Assembly (NCBI GenBank): GCA_038206725.1
Contig: JBBRAO010000063.1
Location: 1 to 10,019 of the forward strand
Origin: JBAXXL01 sp038206725
GTDB lineage: Bacteria; Bacteroidota; Ignavibacteria; Kapaibacteriales; UBA2268
Reading direction: 5' to 3'
DNA: 10,019 nt
The notes beneath the pieces are model-generated. The model made no database searches. It was not told the origin of the DNA and saw only the letters and a program-made list of their open reading frames with translations. Position numbers and translations under genes: made by a program. Below, piece by piece: positions 6,600 to 10,019 of the stretch. Numbering within the stretch: position 1 is the first letter of the stretch; every line of letters begins with the position of its first letter.

Positions 6600-9350
6600 A
6601 TGTCACAAAACGATAAAATATACGATGCTCTCGTGATAGGCGGCGGAATTGCCGGACAAGAAGCGGCATTAAATTTGGCAGATATGGATTACCAAGTACT
6701 ACTGGTTGAAAAAGGACTTTCTATCGGTGGAAAAATGATTCAATTAAGCAAGGTCTTCCCTACTTTAGACTGCGCCGCCTGCATCACTACTCCAAAAATG
6801 TCCGAAACCGCTCGTCATCCTAATATCACTTTGATGTTAAACAGCGAAATTAATGGTATTAATAAAAACGGCAAGGATTTCCAAGTAGATGTTACTAAAA
6901 ATCCGCGTTACGTTATTCCTGAAGCCTGTACCGGTTGCCAAGAATGTGAAGTAGTATGCCCGGAAATAAGAAAGGATGAATACAACGCAGACTTAGCCGG
7001 AAGAAAAGTAGCTTATATTCCGTTTTCATTGGCTAACCCAAGAATTGCCACTATAGAAAGAATGGATGTTTCGGCTCCCTGTATAAACGAATGTCCTGGC
7101 GGTGTTAAGCCTTATGGATATATTAGCTTGGTTAGGAATGTCCAATACGAAGAAGCTATGAAATTACATCTCGAAGATATTCCTTTACCGGGAAGTTTGG
7201 GCAGAGCTTGTTATGCACCCTGCCAAAATGCCTGTACTCGCTCATCTCTGGATACTTCGGTTGATATTAGAAGAATTAAGCGATTCTTTGCTGAAAACTA
7301 CTATGATAAATTTTCCGAACCTGAAGCCGTAGAAATACGTAATAAATCCGGGAAGAAAATTGCTGTAATAGGTTCCGGTCCTGCGGGTTTAACAGCCGCT
7401 TACCATCTTGCATTGAAAGGTCATAGTGTGAAAATATTTGAATCCGCTCCGGTTCCGGGCGGTATGTTAATGCTAACTTTACCCGAATTCCGTTTGCCAA
7501 AAACTATTGTTGATAGAGATATAAAAAATATAACAGCCTTGGGCGTCGAAATTGAGTTGAATAGAAAAATCGAAGACCTAACAAAGCTTAAAGAAGAAGG
7601 TTTCGACAGCATATTTATTTCGGTTGGAACTCACGACACAAGTAGTCTTGGTGTCGATGGTTCCGATCTAAACGGAATTATATCCTGTCTTGATTTTTTA
7701 CGAGAAGCAAATATTGGTGAACGAAAAAGTCTCCAAGGTAAAAAAGTTATGGTTATCGGTGGTGGTAATACCGCTATGGATGCTTCGAGAACCGCATTGA
7801 GATTGGGAGCTGAAAAAGTAACTGTCATTTATCGTAGAAGCCGCGACGAAATGCCTTGCTTTAAACCTGAAATTGACGAAGCCGAAGAAGAAGGCGTTCA
7901 AATTTCGGTACTACGCAACCCTATTAAGTTTTTTGGTGAAAACGGAAACTTGACTAAGGTTCAGTTGATTCAAATGAAATTAGGTGAACCCGACCAAAGT
8001 GGAAGAAGAAGACCTATTCCGGTTCCGGGTTCAGAATATATCGAAGATGTTGACATTGTCATAGAAGCCATTGGCTTACAGCCTTCAACAACCTGCTTTA
8101 GCAATTCTGTTGAATTAAAAAAAGACGGTACGATTAAAGTTAATGATACTACTTTACAGACTTCAATACAACATATTTTTGCCGGTGGCGATTCAGTAAC
8201 CGGTGCCTCCACAATTATCGAGGCGGCAGGACAAGGCAAAAAAGCGGCTTTTTACATTGATAAATATCTACAAGGATTAACAATTGAAGATTATGTATCG
8301 GGCGATAAACTACCGGCCATCGACAAAAAGCAATTTCTAAACAAACATAAATTCGATTTAATTCCTCAACTTGGTCACAAGAACAGACCTGTTAGGGAAC
8401 GAATAATTGATTTCAAAGATATTGAAACTACTTTTACTGAAGAAGAAGTTCTTTTCAGTGCTAATCGTTGTCTCGATTGTAGCAACTGCCGCGAATGTCA
8501 TCAATGTTTGAATATTTGTCCGGCAGATGCAATAGATTTCTCACAGAAGAAAGAAGTTTTTAATATTAAAGCCAAATCAGTGGTTGTAACGACCGGTTTC
8601 AAACTTTTCCCACCATCGGGCAAACCTGAATATGGTTATGATAAATATCCGAACGTAATAGATTCAATGCAAATGGATAGATTAATCGCTCCTACAAGAC
8701 CATTTAACAATGTTTTACGTCCGGGAGACGGCAAAGCACCTGACAATATCGCTTATGTTTTGTGTACCGGTTCTCGTGATTCGTCAATGGAAAACCATAA
8801 TTGTAGCGGTGAATGCGAAAACAATCCAATATGCTCACAAATATGTTGTATGTACTCTATAAAACAAGCACAACTATTAATGGGCGCGTTACCTATGGCT
8901 GATATTACAATATATTACATTGATATCAGAGCTTTTGGAAAAGGTTATGAAGAATTCTTCCAGCAATCTAAATCTATGGGAGTCAATTTTATAAAAGGTA
9001 AAGTCGCTAAAATCAACGAAAATGAAAAGAAACCGGGCGATTTGATAATCCGTTATGAAGACATAACCACCGGATTATTGAAAGAAGCAAAACACGATTT
9101 GGTTGTATTATCTGTTGGAGTACTTCCGACCAAAGAAGTTACGCAGATGTTTACGAATGAAAAACTTGAGCTTGACGATTACAATTTCGTTAAACAAATT
9201 GATGAATTGGTTAGCCCTTCATTAACAAGTATTGACGGTGTTTTTGTCGCCGGTGCGGCTTCAGGACCGAAGGACATACCTGATTCGATTTTATCGGCAG
9301 GATGTGCGGCTGACGAAGTGGCCGGTTACTTAAGTAAATTAGAAATTTAG
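6600..9350 (+). CDS. hdrA: HdrA-type flavoprotein with an inserted GltD/NfnB-like NAD(P)H oxidoreductase module
   Basis: This 916-residue cytoplasmic protein is a composite. Residues 1-156 are the start of an HdrA/QmoA-type protein: FAD site GGGIAGQEAA (14-23), PTLDCAAC (54-61), ferredoxin motif CTGCQECEVVCP (110-121) and KVAYIPFSLANP. Residues about 157-615 are a GltD-like unit: cysteines 161, 165, 204, 208 and 212, a second FAD site GSGPAGLTAAYHL (258-270), a nucleotide site GGGNTAMDASRTALRLGA with YRRSRDEMP (387-419), and FAD-closing GDSVTGASTIIEAAGQGKKAA. HdrA then resumes with a six-Cys ferredoxin segment (624-640), VVVTTGFKLF, EYGYDKYPNVI, LCTGSRD (721-727), CSQICCMYSIKQA (745-757) and the terminal VFVAGAASGPKDIPDSI. 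Like QmoA, it lacks the N-terminal Fe-S domain of full HdrA. The likely role is electron transfer between NAD(P)H and the Hdr core, possibly with electron bifurcation; this is inference. The frame is intact throughout. Confidence 0.9.
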   Translation: MSQNDKIYDALVIGGGIAGQEAALNLADMDYQVLLVEKGLSIGGKMIQLSKVFPTLDCAACITTPKMSETARHPNITLMLNSEINGINKNGKDFQVDVTKNPRYVIPEACTGCQECEVVCPEIRKDEYNADLAGRKVAYIPFSLANPRIATIERMDVSAPCINECPGGVKPYGYISLVRNVQYEEAMKLHLEDIPLPGSLGRACYAPCQNACTRSSLDTSVDIRRIKRFFAENYYDKFSEPEAVEIRNKSGKKIAVIGSGPAGLTAAYHLALKGHSVKIFESAPVPGGMLMLTLPEFRLPKTIVDRDIKNITALGVEIELNRKIEDLTKLKEEGFDSIFISVGTHDTSSLGVDGSDLNGIISCLDFLREANIGERKSLQGKKVMVIGGGNTAMDASRTALRLGAEKVTVIYRRSRDEMPCFKPEIDEAEEEGVQISVLRNPIKFFGENGNLTKVQLIQMKLGEPDQSGRRRPIPVPGSEYIEDVDIVIEAIGLQPSTTCFSNSVELKKDGTIKVNDTTLQTSIQHIFAGGDSVTGASTIIEAAGQGKKAAFYIDKYLQGLTIEDYVSGDKLPAIDKKQFLNKHKFDLIPQLGHKNRPVRERIIDFKDIETTFTEEEVLFSANRCLDCSNCRECHQCLNICPADAIDFSQKKEVFNIKAKSVVVTTGFKLFPPSGKPEYGYDKYPNVIDSMQMDRLIAPTRPFNNVLRPGDGKAPDNIAYVLCTGSRDSSMENHNCSGECENNPICSQICCMYSIKQAQLLMGALPMADITIYYIDIRAFGKGYEEFFQQSKSMGVNFIKGKVAKINENEKKPGDLIIRYEDITTGLLKEAKHDLVVLSVGVLPTKEVTQMFTNEKLELDDYNFVKQIDELVSPSLTSIDGVFVAGAASGPKDIPDSILSAGCAADEVAGYLSKLEI

Positions 9351-9384
9351 ATAACAATTTTAGATAACTTCAAAAAAAAATAAT

Positions 9385-10019
9385 ATGAAAGAAAGAATAG
9401 GTGTATATATATGCCATTGCGGCGGTAACATCTCCGATTACGTTGATGTTGAAGAAATCGGTAAATTGCTTCAAGATGAAGACGGAGTTGTTATTTCTAA
9501 AGATGTAATGTTTGCTTGCGCGGATTCTAACCAGAAGCAAATGGTTCAAGATATTGAAGATAACAAATTGGATGCGATTGTGGTAGCTTCTTGCTCCCCA
9601 AAATTGCATCTCCATACTTTTAAAGGTGTAGCTGAGCGTGCCGGTTTAAACCCCACTAATTATGTGCAGGTCAATATTCGCGAACAATGCTCCTGGCCGC
9701 ATTCCGACAAGCCAAGAGAAGCTTCTGTTAAAGCAATGGGCTTAATAAGAGCCGGTATAAACAGAGTATCCCACTCAGAGTCACTTGATAACATTGAAAT
9801 CAAAGTTAAGAAATCTGTACTCGTTGTTGGCGCCGGAGTTTCCGGTATGAAAGCCGCTATTGACCTTGCTCGTTTGGGAAATGAAGTTTATCTTATCGAA
9901 AAAGATTATTTCGTAGGTGGGCATATAGCTCAATCGGAAAACCTTTTTATGACCAGTCAAAAGGGTAAAGATATTGTCAAAAAATTATATGAAGAAATAA
10001 AAAGCTTCAAGAACATAAC
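9385..10019 (+). CDS. hdrA: Second HdrA-like protein (3' partial)
   Basis: The frame is open from the ATG at 9385 to the right edge (211 complete codons), 34 nt after the preceding hdrA-type gene. It starts with the HdrA N-terminal iron-sulfur domain: VYICHCGGNISDYVDVEEI (C10, C12), FACAD (C45), VASCSPKLH (C70) and QVNIREQCSW (C102). The FAD domain follows with VLVVGAGVSGMKAAIDLARLG (GAGVSG at 149-154) and VYLIEKDYFVGGHIAQ. Where common HdrA proteins next carry PTxDCxxC, this one reads SENLFMTSQKGKDIVKKLYEEI, with no cysteine. That makes it resemble QmoB-type or otherwise specialised HdrA proteins. Two HdrA-like subunits in tandem recall qmoA-qmoB, but the N-terminal half alone does not decide. 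It probably forms a complex with the upstream products. Confidence 0.9.
   Translation, partial: MKERIGVYICHCGGNISDYVDVEEIGKLLQDEDGVVISKDVMFACADSNQKQMVQDIEDNKLDAIVVASCSPKLHLHTFKGVAERAGLNPTNYVQVNIREQCSWPHSDKPREASVKAMGLIRAGINRVSHSESLDNIEIKVKKSVLVVGAGVSGMKAAIDLARLGNEVYLIEKDYFVGGHIAQSENLFMTSQKGKDIVKKLYEEIKSFKNI

Noticed and set aside
7276..8239. Several minus-strand frames opposite the HdrA-GltD gene, and others opposite the porin, tusA, the MvhD-like gene and the second hdrA
   Set aside because: All are antisense to strongly recognisable proteins and have no start signals or similarity of their own.
9346..9367. Direct repeat TTTAGATAAC at 9346-9355 and 9358-9367 between the two hdrA-type genes
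   Set aside because: It is short and AT-rich and includes the stop codon of the first gene. It is probably a small local duplication with no clear role.
1..10019. CRISPR arrays, insertion sequences, tRNA or rRNA genes
   Set aside because: No spaced repeats, transposase motifs, terminal inverted repeats or RNA gene sequences were seen on either strand.

Overview
The window is AT-rich and every recognisable gene lies on the + strand. It reads like a bacterium of the Bacteroidota/Chlorobiota (FCB) group. The reasons are a FeoA-FeoB fusion followed by a FeoB-associated Cys-rich membrane protein, start sites with little Shine-Dalgarno sequence, and a promoter before the DsrE gene that matches the Bacteroidota form (TTTG, 19 nt, TAnnTTTG). 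The genus cannot be told from this sequence.

Layout. (1) 1-433 is the C-terminal receiver domain of a signalling protein, probably a hybrid histidine kinase, whose start lies before the window. (2) 434-730 holds a doubtful 48-codon hydrophobic reading frame, a strong terminator (630-670) and a DtxR/IdeR-like iron box just before feoAB. (3) 731-5086 is an apparent iron-uptake group: feoAB, a 64-residue Cys-rich membrane protein, an OprB-like outer-membrane porin and a short flavodoxin. (4) 5087-5260 holds the promoter and a hairpin-forming leader. (5) 5261-6078 carries a DsrE-family protein and TusA, two sulfur-carrier-type proteins, closed by a clear terminator at 6084-6120. (6) 6147-10019 carries a MvhD-like small iron-sulfur protein, a 916-residue HdrA-type flavoprotein with an entire GltD/NfnB-like NAD(P)H oxidoreductase module inserted into it, and the start of a second HdrA-like protein that runs off the right edge.

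How the genes may work together. FeoAB imports Fe2+ through the inner membrane. The Cys-rich protein may assist it, the porin may provide an outer-membrane route, and flavodoxin is the usual substitute for ferredoxin when iron is short. The right half looks like a cytoplasmic sulfur-relay and electron-transfer module. DsrE and TusA proteins pass sulfur as persulfides. MvhD and HdrA proteins form the electron-entry and flavin core of heterodisulfide-reductase-type complexes, and the inserted GltD module suggests NAD(P)H as the electron donor or acceptor.

The most unusual points are the GltD insertion into HdrA, the loss of the usual first cysteine pair in the MvhD-like protein, and the absence of the PTxDCxxC segment at the expected place in the second HdrA. 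HdrB and HdrC are not in the window but could lie to the right.
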